Shown: positions 12,239-23,538 of the stretch, in pieces | Position numbering within the stretch: the first letter of the stretch is position 1 | How the letters are laid out: the number at the start of each line of letters is the position of its first letter | NCBI GenBank assembly: GCA_038093515.1 | Contig: JBBPSI010000010.1 | Location: forward strand, 124,001 to 188,000 | DNA length: 64,000 bases | From: Butyriboletus loyo | Taxonomy: Eukaryota > Basidiomycota > Agaricomycetes > Boletales > Boletaceae | Direction of reading: 5' to 3' | Made by a program: the position numbers and the translations under genes | The notes under the pieces: model-generated | Seen by the model: only the letters and a program-made list of their open reading frames with translations | The model's database searches: none | What the model was told of the DNA's origin: nothing

Positions 12239-15200
12239 TTACCTCCTCGCTCGTAGCAAGTCGAGCCTCCACCCGACGACCTCCATCTCCGGCTTTTGTA
12301 CGCGTTCAATCGGGTCTACCAACCGGTCCCTTTCCTTCTCTTGCATTCTCACCCCCCAAGAGTCTACGGGCTGCTCGTGTTCGGCCCCAGGCTTTTTCCA
12401 GACCCCCTCGATCGCCTCCCGCAGCTCGGTGTCGAACGCACTACACTCTTGTTGCAACCCTTCACCCTCCGCGCGGTGCTCCTTCGAGAACTGCAGCAGA
12501 TGAGGCAGCAATTTCTTGACTTCGCCTGCGAGTGGTCAGCGACGTGGCCGTGGGGGGCTCGAAATAACGTCACGGATGACGTACCTTGGGTCGCCGTCCA
12601 CCTCGTGACCAGTTTCGAGATTGACCTGAGGAGGTATTCTTCCTCGTCCACCGTGCCTTTTCGCCCGGACCCGACCTTGCGTTCCATCTTCCTCTTCGTC
12701 TTGGAACTATGCCTGAGTATAGAGCGTTCATATAACATCACTCACACCCTGAAGGACAGGAGTCTCGCTCACTTGGACGCCTTGGACGTTACAGATGGCA
12801 CGACCGTGTACCTCGTGAACGCTGTCGGTGCCATCGACACGTCTGTCATCACGTCCACATTGTGGAGATTTGTGTCCTCGGTTCCATAAAAGGCATCTTA
12901 ACAGTCCCTGTTATTCATTGAATTCAGAACGTTCAGATATGAAAGGCGTGCCTGGTTGCTCTGCTTTCTTGATATGAAGTTCTTGCAGTCGAGCGGTCTG
13001 TTTGTGAAGCTGGTCGCGCATCTCTGCTAGGTCGTCTGCAAGTTGAGATCGAGTCTCGAGTGCCCCTGGGAGTATCACGTCCTCAAAGAGCTCAGACGTT
13101 GAGTGCAATGATACCTGCCATACATGGGATGAACAAGGTACTGGCCAAGAGACATTGACATACTCACAATCCTCCGTGCCTCTGAGAATTCATTACCCTG
13201 GACGAGAGCAATGACTGCTTGCCGAATATCTCCGGCGTAGTCAGTAAAGACCCGTGCCGCTTCGAGATAACGCTTCTTTGACAAAAGCTCCTCTGTAATA
13301 GCATAAGTCGGGCAAGTCGAAACACCCGCCCAAAAACGGACCGGAGATGCGATAAGCAATCTCTTTGACCTCTTCCCCGGGCACGTTTTCCCTTGTTGAG
13401 ATATCAAAAAGCTCCTGCCACTCTAATGCCCTTTCGTGCGCAACCATTGCTTTTCGGAAGTCACTTGCCTCGACAAACGCTAATATGTCGCGATCCAGTT
13501 AGAGTAGCGTCAGCTCAAGTTGGAAAATGGCTCCGCACCCAGAGCTGCCTGTTTGTAGTCCCTCCGTTCGAAAAGCCAACCGCCATACGTGGTTAGGACG
13601 GCCTCGAGGATATATCAGTCCAATACACCTTCAGGACGTGAAGGAGGGCTGACCTGGTGTTGCCCTGTACCTTGCCAAATTGCAAGGCCTTCCTCGTATA
13701 GCTGATGGCGCTCAAGGTATTCAAGAGCCTCTTGGAAATGATCAGGGCCTATCAATCAAAGGTGTGAGTGACCGGCAAGTTTCGATGGATTCGCTCAACC
13801 TGCAAGATGGAGGTTTGATAGTGCTTTCCCATATCTTCGAAGATGATCGTCAATTCTAAAGCGCTGGTAATACTGAGGGAGGGCTCTCAGTTCTCGCAGG
13901 AATGGGAGATATTCTCTCGGATCCTGAAACGATAACAGGTTAGGCAAATCTTGTCATTGGACCTGACCGGGATGACCTTTTGTGCGTGCTGGGCTACCAT
14001 TAAGACCAGCGAGAAATCGTACATTCCAAGGGCAGTGTCGAAGAGTCTATCGGCGTCGACGAGGAAAATAACATATTTCACAGCATCCTCGACCAGGTCT
14101 GGCTGTGAATCTGAAAAACGTCCATAAGTACTGTTGAAAATCGCACACAGGAAGACGTCAACCTCGTAGGTGAAGCAGCATAGACAGTGCAGCCTCATGA
14201 TCCGGTGGCGATTTGACCACATGTGCGGTCAAAATAGAGTTGACGTACTTGGTGATGTCTTTAATTTCAAGTTCACGTCGCACAGCGTCGCATACGTCAG
14301 TAATCCACTTTTGCGTGAGTTGGCTTCGCCTACGTGGATCAGGAATAAGGCACTAGAGGTCAAAGGAAGTGGGACTGACCCAACGTTAGTTAGGAATAAA
14401 TTAATGTAATCGACATCCTGGACTTGATCGACAAATTCGGACACCCCTGCCATGAACGCGTCCTGGTCGTGCTGCACAATGATACTGGGATCGATCCGAT
14501 GCTTTCGGCATGACACGAAAGCCTTTTGCCACCGCCCTCTGTAACCAAACTAAGTGTAAGGAACCTCACACCAGGCGAAATATTGTCTACGCACGCGTCG
14601 AGATCAGTCTTCACGACTTCCATGACCAAAGGACGAGGGTTGATCGTCTCCAGGTTACCTCTTGGCATCTGCAGTATCAGGTTCGTCGTATTGGGCACAA
14701 CTGTCACAATTCTGGAACCTCGTTCGACACGGCGCTTCTCCCACGTGTCGCTAGACAGCTGCATAGTCGAGGTTCCGTTTTCCGGAGACAAATCATCCTC
14801 TTCTTTTTTCATGTTCCGCATGTGTTTTACCAGTGTTGTGACAGGAACAAATTGGGCATCGTGCGCTGCAGTGGTGAAGATCACGAAACCTGATGCGATG
14901 GCGAAGGAGTTGGCGTTGCTTGCAAGTGATACCGGGTCCAACCCAGGAGCGACACAATATAATTTGCCTGAATATGCATGACCGACAAACAATCGAGTGT
15001 CATCCACCACGGAGCACGTCGCCCAGAAGCAGTGCTCGGGAAAGGCACAAAGTGGCGAAGTAATTTCTTGCGTGTAATCCACTGGCACTAAGATCAAAAA
15101 AAAAGAAGATACAAGTCCAAAAGTAACTCTACCTTCAAATATTTCTCCTTTAATGTCCTGCCAAACCAAGGGAAGGTGAACGTAGCTCGCAATGAGTCGA

Positions 15201-17237
15201 CCATTAACTCCTGTCATCTTGACAAGGAAACATTCATCCCTGGCATCAGCGATTGAAATCTCGTGAACGGTGACATGGTCGAAGCCTCCCTCTGAACCGA
15301 GCAGTGTCACCCTCACAGTGCGCTTCTCACCTCCGGTCATATCAGACACGGACACTTGCCTCCAGAACTTTTCTCCGTCGCGCAAACCTGCCGTCCATAC
15401 GAGCGTGGGATCCATCACCTTCTCTTTTCCTGGTCCTACCCTCGTATTCAGTGACCAGACAGAAATGCGACCGTCCTGCCATACAGAAGCCAAAAGGTCA
15501 TTCAATGGGGATAGTGAAATATGAACTGGTGTCTGTGCCGAGGGAGTATCGGTGAAAAGAGTGGATAGTGATGTTTTGAGTTGATAGGACGACATTGGAG
15601 GGGGGACATTTTGAGTGCGGAAAGGCGTAAGTAGAACTTCATCTGTTGGATGGATTGTCAAGTTAATGAAATGATGCCTTAACGAGAGGGAGACAACCTC
15701 CGTCGACGACCCCAATAGTACCAGTAATATTTGCACCAGCGCAAGTCTCCCATGCGAACGTTCTAGAGATGAGTTGCGCTAAAGAGAACTAGATTGAACA
15801 TGGACGTGCAAAAACAACCGCTAAATGCAAAAAAAAGCTTACATGCGGTCGTTGTTAGCAACCTCAATGAGGCTTCCGGGTGCCATACGACACTCATAAA
15901 GTGGCTATCACCCGGAGCCCGGAGCTCTTGCTTGAGATACCTATGTTATATGTTCCAGGAAGGAGTCAACAGAGGAGAAAGCACGAAATAACTGACAATG
16001 CTACCAATGATAGTTCCCGGTCGTCCACAGCTGCACCACGTCACCATCCAGCTTCTCGATCCACACTGCGAGGACGGCAGAATCGGGAGACCATATGAGA
16101 TCTTTGACTTTATATCCTGATCCATCGTCCTCAAGTGGACGTCGCAGACTAAATTCGCCATGTCGAAGGCCGTTTCTCTCGAAGAATACAACATCGTATT
16201 TGCCACTTTTTCGAGCATCCTGAGGTCCCGACCGGACCTCGTTTTGCGTAGATGCGATCAAACCACCATTCGGCCTCCACGCAGCGCTTGCCTCGAGACC
16301 TGGTACTATTTCAGAAGTCGATTGAAGGCGACCTTCGCGGGAATACACCCTGATCACGCGTCGCGAACGGGGTGATCGTGAAGAAACCACAAAGTAGGCG
16401 CCATCTCCACGCCAGGTGATACGTGGCCGACCATTGTCAACAAGACTTTCACATTCAGAAATTGCTTGATCCTTATCAACCTTGAGATGAGTCCTGCCTA
16501 TCGATCCGTGGAACTGAGTTTCTTTGGAACCCCAGCCAACATTTATAGGGGCATCTGAATCACGGTGTCATAATTAGACACTTGGTAGGACTGGAAGCCA
16601 ATCTTACCTTCCCCAAATTCGTTAGACTCAATTGGGACCTCGGACAGAACATCAAAAGTTGATGTCATTAGAATTACGTTGGCATCTACATCCAGGGAGA
16701 AGTAAACCATCTGTGGGAGAGTAGAGAAATGGACAACGTACCAGTGGCCACGGCCAACAGCGAGTCGTCTGGGTTCCAAGCCGCAGTTGCGATTCCTGAC
16801 TCAACTGTGCCCATGACATCAGCATCTCCCTGGAATGACGGTTAGGAAGAGAGTAGCTACGCCTGATCACTTACAACAAAGTCTCCAGACTCGTCAAGCT
16901 CCCACACCACGATATCTCCTGCAAGCGTCACAAGTACAAGTTGATTGGACTCGGAGAGCACCCTGAGACTCGCTATCCCAGCATTCGGGGGAGTGTATGA
17001 GCCACAAAAGACGAAGGAACGATTTCTAGGGGTCGGAGGGACGCTATCCGACGTTCGCCAGATAAAAATTACTCCTTGCGATGACTCTGTCCCAGCGAAA
17101 GTAGCATTGCGATCGAGGTCGAACGCGATCGCACTGAGATTTGCATAAGCATCGTTGGATGTTGGACTTGAGAATTGTATTACATCTTCCGCTTGTAGAA
17201 TGGATATCTGAACGGTCGAGAGCGTTAGATTTCGCAT
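12239..17237 (-). CDS. ELP1: Elongator complex subunit 1 (Elp1/Iki3)
   Basis: A gene of about 5 kb with many introns. The ATG at 17237 starts MRNLTLSTVQISI. The N-terminal half is a beta-propeller region (GVIFIWRTSDS, LAGDIVVWELDESGDFV, ITWRGDGAYF-like repeats near 16400). The C-terminal half is helical/TPR-like, with ELLSKKRYLEAARVFTDYAG and QAVIALVQGNEFSEARRIV (about 13300-13150). The tail has the conserved basic stretch RKMERKVGSGRKGTVDEEEY, then LLPHLLQFSKEHRAEGEGLQ and PVDSWGVRMQEKERDRLVDP, ending at 12239. Elp1 scaffolds Elongator, which modifies wobble uridines of tRNAs (mcm5/ncm5) in the cytosol. The basic stretch corresponds to the known tRNA-binding region of the family. It shares a very short divergent promoter with EFG1. 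Confidence 0.93.
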
Positions 17238-17364
17238 CGGGACTAGTGTTGCGAAGTTCGACAAAGGTGTAAATGGCTTGTTCGAATTGACATCGGACTC
17301 ATCAGACCCTAACCTTAGATTAAGACTTGCTTCAATCCTACGACTGCCAATTTGTCCTTCTGAG
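17238..17364. promoter_or_regulatory. Short bidirectional promoter ELP1 / EFG1
   Basis: Only 127 bp separate the two ATGs, so both 5' UTRs and core promoters must share or overlap this segment. No TATA box was seen, as is usual for housekeeping gene pairs. Confidence 0.6.
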
Positions 17365-18261
17365 ATGTCACCCTCGAGAGCGAAACAAGAGTCCACGTCC
17401 GTGGCAGGTCCTTCAAAAGAACGACCACATAAAAAGTTCAGAAGTCACCCATACTCCAATAAACCGCGACGAGCAACTCACGAGGATGCTCTTCCTGGCG
17501 TTCAGAAGCTTAAATCAGCCCTCCGGCAAACAAAACGACTTCTCGCAAAGGATAATTTGGCAGCGGACGTGCGGGTGGAAACGGAACGTCGCTTGAAAGC
17601 TCTCGACGCTGACCTCGCTCGTGCCGAGCAAACTCGGAAAGAACGTCAATATGCAACGAAATATCATAAAGTCAAGTTCTTCGGTGAGTCCATCCCAACC
17701 GGATGACGGGTTGTTCAAGCGATACTATCCTCTTGTATCCAGAACGCCAAAAAGTGGTTCGGAAAATAAACCAGACGAAACGTAGCATGGCAACCTCGGA
17801 AGCGAAGGAGGTGGAGGAGTTCAACTCAGCACTGGCTGATCTGAGGGTGGACTTGAACTATGTTTTGGTAACTTGCCATGAAATTCGTTCGCCTTAACCA
17901 CTGATGGCGGTCTTAGCACTTTCCTAAAACTAAGAAATACGTCTCGTTATTCCCGCCTGAAGTCCGCAGGTCTGGTTTTACCGTTGCACCAGTTGCTGCA
18001 TCGTCGGACGACAATGAAGAGCGATCGAAAATGCGCGAAATGATACGTCAACAAATGGAACGCGGGGAACTAAGCACCGAACCCGAAAATGAGCTAGGGA
18101 AACCAGGACAAGAAAAGAAGAAACTGGTATCCAGCCGAAGAGGAGCTCATGTAGCTTCTTCGATCAAGGCTCAGACCCATACCGATGGCGTTGAAAGTGA
18201 TGAGTTCTTTGGAGAGGATGATGAAGAGGACTCTCAGCAAAGCGAAGCGTCTGATTCCTAA
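17365..18261 (+). CDS. EFG1: rRNA-processing protein Efg1
   Basis: Three exons. The start MSPSRAKQESTSVAGPSKER (17365) opens a basic N-terminus. The conserved Efg1 core follows: PGVQKLKSALRQTKRLLAK, ETERRLKALDADLARAEQTR, YHKVKFFERQKVVRKINQ (spanning intron 1) and HFPKTKKYVSLFPPE. The Lys/Arg/Glu-rich core predicts a coiled coil. An acidic, disordered tail (FFGEDDEEDSQQSEASDS) ends at 18261. Efg1 is a nucleolar small-subunit processome factor for early 18S rRNA maturation. Intron 1 splits a Glu codon after KFF, and intron 2 follows NYVL. Its head-to-head arrangement with ELP1 links two translation-related genes. Confidence 0.9.
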
Positions 18262-18876
18262 CCATCAATGAATTCATACTTGACGTTCCATGTACTCGCA
18301 GGACCGTATCAAGCTATCACGCAATCTTCAGTGACAGTTATGATACTTAGTTCTGTTTGTCATCCAACCTGTTTTCCTCAATGGCATCTTGCATCGTCGC
18401 CTGACCATCATTGAAATGTTCCTTCACCAATGGCGATTTCTATCCCTGCGATCAAAGCGTTTCTTCTGAGCTTCCATTGGTTGCACATCGACTTATTTTG
18501 TCACGGTTGACAGGTGGCTACATACCCCGGCATTTCTCGATCAAGCTTTCAGTCTTCAGATTTCTCAATTGCGTCACCTAGTGTTTTGCACAATCAGTGG
18601 ATATGGGATTCACTGGGATAAGTATCATACATTATGGTACAGGATGTTAATATCCTCGACGGAAGACCCTACGTACAGAATAACACATAAAGGGAAGAAG
18701 TATCCGTGGCGGGGGAGCGAATGGATGCGATAATGGAGAGAGACGATGTACATACAACAAGGAAAATAAGTGCATGGCTCAAACGAAAACAGTGAGCGAT
18801 GGAAATCTAGATCCGACAAATGCGGGTCATTAGAATCTTGTCGACAAGTCAACTAAAACTGCCCTCACCTGGATGT
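18262..18876. other. Convergent 3' spacer
   Basis: About 600 bp between the 3' ends of EFG1 (+) and the next minus-strand gene. Likely 3' UTRs only; no coding signal. Confidence 0.5.
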
Positions 18877-19722
18877 TCAATAAGCTCCGTGAACCTCATC
18901 GAATCCCATCGGGACATCAGGCACCGGTCTGTCCACCCGTGTTGGAGGAGACTTTTCGCAGACAGCTGATTCCCAGCAAAGGTCTGCGTATGTTTGCAGG
19001 GGTGCCAGCACAAGATCTACATCCATATCTTCTAACCAATCAGGGTCATATTCCGCACCATCGCTGCGGGGTACAAGTCTGCGTAATTCCTCGTAGAAAA
19101 CAGCGAGGAGAAGCTCCTGCTGGGCGATAGCCTGGCGGACATCACTGGAACACGAGTTTGCGTATGCCGCGGTGATGAGTTCGTGTGCCGAGATCGGTCC
19201 AGGACTGTATGATGGTGGACGATACCAAGGACTATCTGAAGGAATAGTGATGTATTGCGCGTCATCTGACAGAAACGACTCCAAGCGATTTCCATCGCTG
19301 TCATCGTAGTAGGAAGATGACAATACTTCTGGAGCCCACGCCCACGCATCTAAGCAAAACGAGCCATCGCTCTCCGATTCAAAGTCGTCGGAGAACGGAG
19401 AAGGCGGGCGACAAGTTCTGAAAGGATGCGTAGTGAATTGGGTCATATCGGCACCATCGGAACCGTTCAAGTTGAAGACAGATGCGTTGGCCTGTATGAC
19501 ACAGTTAGCTACGATAACAGGAAGCGAGCCGATAAGACTTACGCGGTCGATTGCATTGATCCATGACTTTATAGATTCACTGTTTCCATACATTTGCTTT
19601 CCCGGCATAGGGAAAAATCCGACATCAAGAAGACACCGGGGTACTTCAAAAGAAGGGAAAATAATATCTACAATGTCTGAGTCTTGACCAGCAACGCGCA
19701 GACTAGAAGGTTGGAGTGACAT
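18877..19722 (-). CDS. Hypothetical protein, acidic
   Basis: Two exons. The start is MSLQPSSLRVAGQDS at 19722. Exon 1 ends at IKSWINAIDR, and a 48-50 nt gtaagt...cag intron joins ANASVFNLNGSDG. The protein (about 265 residues) is rich in Asp, Glu, Ser and Pro (PPSPFSDDFESESDGS, YYDDSDGN). It has one helical segment, ELITAAYANSCSSDVRQAI followed by LLLAVFYEELRRLVP. There is no signal peptide or membrane helix, and no domain was recognised. The frame stays open without the intron too, but the intron has good splice ends and typical length. An upstream in-frame ATG at 19758 is possible. Confidence 0.55.
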   Translation of the reverse strand: MSLQPSSLRVAGQDSDIVDIIFPSFEVPRCLLDVGFFPMPGKQMYGNSESIKSWINAIDRVSLIGSLPVIVANCVIQANASVFNLNGSDGADMTQFTTHPFRTCRPPSPFSDDFESESDGSFCLDAWAWAPEVLSSSYYDDSDGNRLESFLSDDAQYITIPSDSPWYRPPSYSPGPISAHELITAAYANSCSSDVRQAIAQQELLLAVFYEELRRLVPRSDGAEYDPDWLEDMDVDLVLAPLQTYADLCWESAVCEKSPPTRVDRPVPDVPMGFDEVHGAY

Positions 19723-20278
19723 GCTGATACATGAACCAGGGGATGGTGGAACAGGCACAGCGAAGCACAGCTACGCGGGAGCGAGATACTTGCCTTCGTC
19801 CATCGCAATGGTCTTTATGCATACACGACACGTGCACACGAGAAGGCGAGGAGACTAGATTTGACACCAAACAATTGTTATTGTCATGGAACCGGTGTTT
19901 GCAACGACTCCACGCAGAGTCACGTGGTCGGAAAATCTGGATCAATGAACAATAATATGTCGACGGATAAATAAAACCAGCTTGGGTCAAGAAGCACGGG
20001 TGGCTGCAACAAGGTTCATCGGGTGGCAAACCTTGGATGGATATTCACAGACTAGTCGCGGTGGGCACTGGACGACTATTGTCTCTTTTCGTGTGTGTAC
20101 TGCTTCAAACTCCATCCTGTGTGCTCTAGGTGCAAAGTTGCTGTCAAAAGAACAAAAAAAAGCAGGTGGCGTCTAATCAAAGTAGTTGTCAAGACAACTA
20201 CTCACAATCTGTGATACCGATAAACAATGTTTTGCATCACTTTGCATCTCTCGGAGGGATGGCGGGAAACGTGGGTCA
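19723..20278. other. Intergenic, nothing recognised
   Basis: About 550 bp between two minus-strand hypothetical genes, taken as promoter of one and 3' UTR of the other. No repeats or conserved motif seen. Confidence 0.45.
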
Positions 20279-20980
20279 TCATCGCTTTTCCACTATCCAG
20301 GGTTTCAGGTAAAGTCTGCCCAAGGATAGATTGTGTCTGCCTTCTGCCATCCTCGCTACTTCCCCGAAAGCATCCCAACAATGCTCGTGCACCCGGTTCC
20401 TTTCCATTCGATCGATATCACGCGGGCGCTGAGCGGCACGAGCCTTTGAGTTATCCGCGACTGCTGCTTTTAGATTCCATGCATTCTTTGAGCCGGAACA
20501 GTACTTTCCATGGACCCAGATAGCATGTGCCTTCCGAAGTCGGTTCATGTTGGAAATTGCTCGATGAGGGACCCCGCGATACTGCGCAGAGTTCAGGAGG
20601 AGGCTCAGAGTGCCATCCACTATCACAAATGAGACAGCACGAACAAGGAATGGTTAACCGACGTACATCGTCGTTGAAATATGTTGAGAAAATGTTCGCG
20701 TCTTATCCTTTCCGAGCGCGAGAGCTGACTGCTTTGAAGGTCTCCCACAACCTGTGCTGCAGCGTCAAACATAGGCCGGAAGAGCGGGCGGAGTTGCATT
20801 CGAGCGACATTTTGGTGCAGAACTGACGCAGAACTTGCACGCAAGAAAAGGCGATAGAGGGATGTAAAGGCGGGGGGTAGTCTGCCCATTACCTTCAGGC
20901 TTCGAGTCCAAGAATTGAAGGAATAGACCGGTTATCAGATCACGTGATGAAATTGCCAAACGCAAATTTCCGAAATGCAT
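20279..20980 (-). CDS. Hypothetical protein
   Basis: Three exons can be joined: MHFGNLRLAISSRDLITGLF with QFLDSKPE; then VLHQNVARMQLRPLFRP through HFLNIFQRR; then DGTLSLLLNSAQYRG to a stop at 20279 after KPWIVEKR. The last intron is 46 nt with a gtacgt donor. The result is about 190 residues, helical and basic (KAHAIWVHGKYCSGSKNA, AQRPRDIDRMERNRVHEH). No family was recognised. A conserved-looking segment just upstream (EDDPRHLLLELMLDRP near 21030) ends at a gtaag donor and may be an earlier exon, so the start is uncertain. Confidence 0.4.
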
Positions 20981-21253
20981 CTTACCCTGGTCGATCCAGC
21001 ATCAATTCAAGCAAGAGGTGTCTCGGATCATCCTCCGTCTGCTACCCGTCGGGCATGGCGCTAGGGCTGTAAAGATCCGAATCAATCTGGTTATGAGCCG
21101 ATCAGGCAGACTACGCCTCTTAAGTATATACGTCCTATAATTTACATAACTTGAGCTACAAAATTTAAACAGGTTCTTCTCGACTTAGCATGCTGTGTCC
21201 GGGAAACCGGGATACAGCTCCAAAATGAAAAAAAAAGGCGCCACCATGCTTTA

Positions 21254-21577
21254 TCAGGACCTGCCCCCTGCCTCGTGTAGAGGAGGATGCTTGATGGCCG
21301 GTGTTCTTGGAGGTACCTGAGGTACGATAGGTAACGTGAACGGGATTTTACGAGACAATCTTACAGATATCAAGACACCTTTCTGCCATGGCACAACAAC
21401 CTTGCGCGCTGTCTGAATGACGAAGGTGGTGGGTTCCACGCTGTCCGGCTGTATGTTTGCGGGTCTGGGTGCTTGGTGGAAACAATTCATCAACCGCGCT
21501 TGCGGGATCTAGACACACGATCAGCACGTGCTTCCCTACAGGTCGAGATGTGAATTTTCCCTCACCTGTTTTTCCAT
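21254..21577 (-). CDS. Small hypothetical protein
   Basis: Starting at MEKQ (21577), a 67-nt intron leads to IPQARLMNCFHQAPRPANIQ. A possible second intron of 48 nt (gtaaga...ctcag) comes before VPPRTPAIKHPPLHEAGG and the stop. The product has about 72 residues (88 if the second intron is retained, since it is a multiple of three). It is Pro-rich and basic, with no signal or membrane segment and no recognised family. The good splice sites argue for a real gene; the small size argues caution. Confidence 0.35.
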
Positions 21578-21949
21578 CGTCTAAGATTAAAAAGGTGTGT
21601 TATGACGGTAGCGTTATACTGGACGAATAATCTCCCTTCTAGGCAGACCTTGTCATATATACGTTGTGAGCTCCCATTATAATCCTATTCAATTTGTGGT
21701 ACTACTATGGTGGCGCAATGCCGCCAAAGCGGCGAGTGGTAGAATGCGCTGTGGACAAAGCAATGATTGTGGTGGCGCCAAGCGTCAGAATAGACGCTTT
21801 AGTGCATCAATGGCATGGTCTCAAAGCGACACTTGTCCACACCACGAGTTGTTGTCATGGATCCGTTTTCTCCTTATAAACACAGCTCCTTCAGTTCCGC
21901 TCTTCTATCTTACACATCTCGTCCGCCCTATCTTCCCTTATCTTTGATC
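21578..21949. promoter_or_regulatory. Divergent spacer with a TATA-like box
   Basis: Separates a minus-strand small gene from the plus-strand gene starting at 21950. CTTATAAAC near 21873 is a plausible TATA box about 75 bp upstream of that start. Confidence 0.4.
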
Positions 21950-22751
21950 ATGTGTATTGCATGCTATCGGGCCATGGATGCCCAGCGGTTTGATCCCATG
22001 CGCCGCAAGGTCGGTTCTCACCACCACCACCTCTTGCCTCGCGGCTCATTGCTTTTCTCAGAAATCTCTTTCTAACCTCCCTATTACCTCGACCGAAACG
22101 GACATGGGCCAGGTTCTGCGACGGCTGTCTCAGTCAGAACTGCCCCCCAGCGGCGTCGTCGGGGGAATCTGGAGCGACCACGAATTGGTCCTCGTACCAT
22201 TAGAAGTCTCCTCTCACAGAGACTCTTTCGGCTCCGCTCTCGCAGAATCTGTCTCCTCCCCGTCCACTTCTGAATCTACCCTATCAGCGTCGTCATCTAC
22301 CTCGGCATCGACATACTTTACCACACCCTCACCCACCGCTGAGAGTGGTTCGGAAATACCACCTTCAGGCACCCCCACCCCGGGGACGCATCAGGTGGAT
22401 ACGTTCGACCGCGAAGACCTCATCATCACTCGCACCATCATCCGTCCTGCCGCTCAGTCCTCCATCAGGGGCATGTTCTCCAGACCCTCGAGCCCAGTAG
22501 TCACACGCCCGACAAGCCCACTCTCCCGCCCAAACACCCCTGTATTCCGGGCGCTGAATTGCTTCCGTCCCAGTACTTTCGAGAGGGAGGTCGATGATAT
22601 ACAGATGGAGCGGGAGATGGTCGCGACCCAGCCGGTCCTGCAGGTTATCGTCACACAGACGCGCGAACAATACGAACAAGACCTCGCATTCAAAGAGGTC
22701 GTTCAGGAGGTTTATCCCGAAGCACGCCGTCGCAGGCGGGCGATCCACTAG
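21950..22751 (+). CDS. Hypothetical Ser/Thr/Pro-rich protein
   Basis: Exon 1 reads MCIACYRAMDAQRFDPMRRK. A 52-nt intron (gtcggt...tctcag, 22010-22061) joins KSLSNLPITSTETDMGQVLR in frame. The protein is about 250 residues: a Ser/Thr-rich middle (SSPSTSESTLSASSSTSAST), repeated Pro-directed phosphorylation-like sites (RPSSPVVTRPTSPLSRPNTP), and a charged C-terminal helix (REQYEQDLAFKEVVQEVYPE) ending RRRRRAIH. No domain is recognised; it is probably an intrinsically disordered regulator. The gene also reads as one longer frame from 21957, but the spliced form gives the better N-terminus. Confidence 0.6.
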
Positions 22752-23538
22752 TCCACAACCCTTGCCCTTCCCATGACGAAACCACGGGAGAGAAAGCAAG
22801 AAAAGTAAATATACCCGTCAAATCCGATGGTCGTTGGTCATAATTATGCTGTTAATTATTTCGTAACGGAGCATTGCGGGAAGCTGGTCTCCCCCATGTT
22901 CGGTACTATAGGTCTCATCTGGGGATACGAGTGTACAATACAGGTTTTACGGAGGGTTCTTACGATGTATATACCTACTGCTTCGTTTAATTGAGCGGAG
23001 ACTCCATTGATGTAGTGTGTAAACCCTTTGACGACAAGCACTCGGTAACGCTGCGGACTCATGGTTTGATCGTGCCGCAGGATGTGGCGTCCGCCAGCTT
23101 GGATTGCAGCGTGGAATACGGTTCGAGTTTCGAGCTCTCATACGTCCCGTGTCGTTCCCAGATATTCATGTCAGATACAGGGACGAGTTCCAGTCCAAGT
23201 CCCCCTCACCCTGAAAATCACTCAAATATCCTCGCCTACACGCGCCAACGACAGCAAAGGTGGCTTCACAACGGGCACGTGTCCATCGACAGGTGTCCGG
23301 ACTCCAAAAGCAACATTGCAACCACCTGGCCCGGCTGGGGGCGAAAAAACAACATGATCATTTAGACGTTGTTCACGACTGGAATACCCAATGATGCCGC
23401 TCCGCGGTCCATACCTGACAACGCCACCATGTAAGATCCGGTGTGGAGCCCAGTGGCTCCTTGCCACACCAGAGACAAGCGTGCGGCGCGAAATCGGGGG
23501 AGAGGAACGCTTGGCGAGGTGTCCCCTCATGGTCAACA
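22752..23538. other. Convergent spacer, weak coding signals only
   Basis: About 790 bp between two genes pointing at each other. A minus-strand frame near 23540 begins with a basic, mitochondrial-presequence-like stretch (RGHLAKRSSPPISRRTLVSG), but no convincing continuation was found. Otherwise nothing. Confidence 0.4.
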
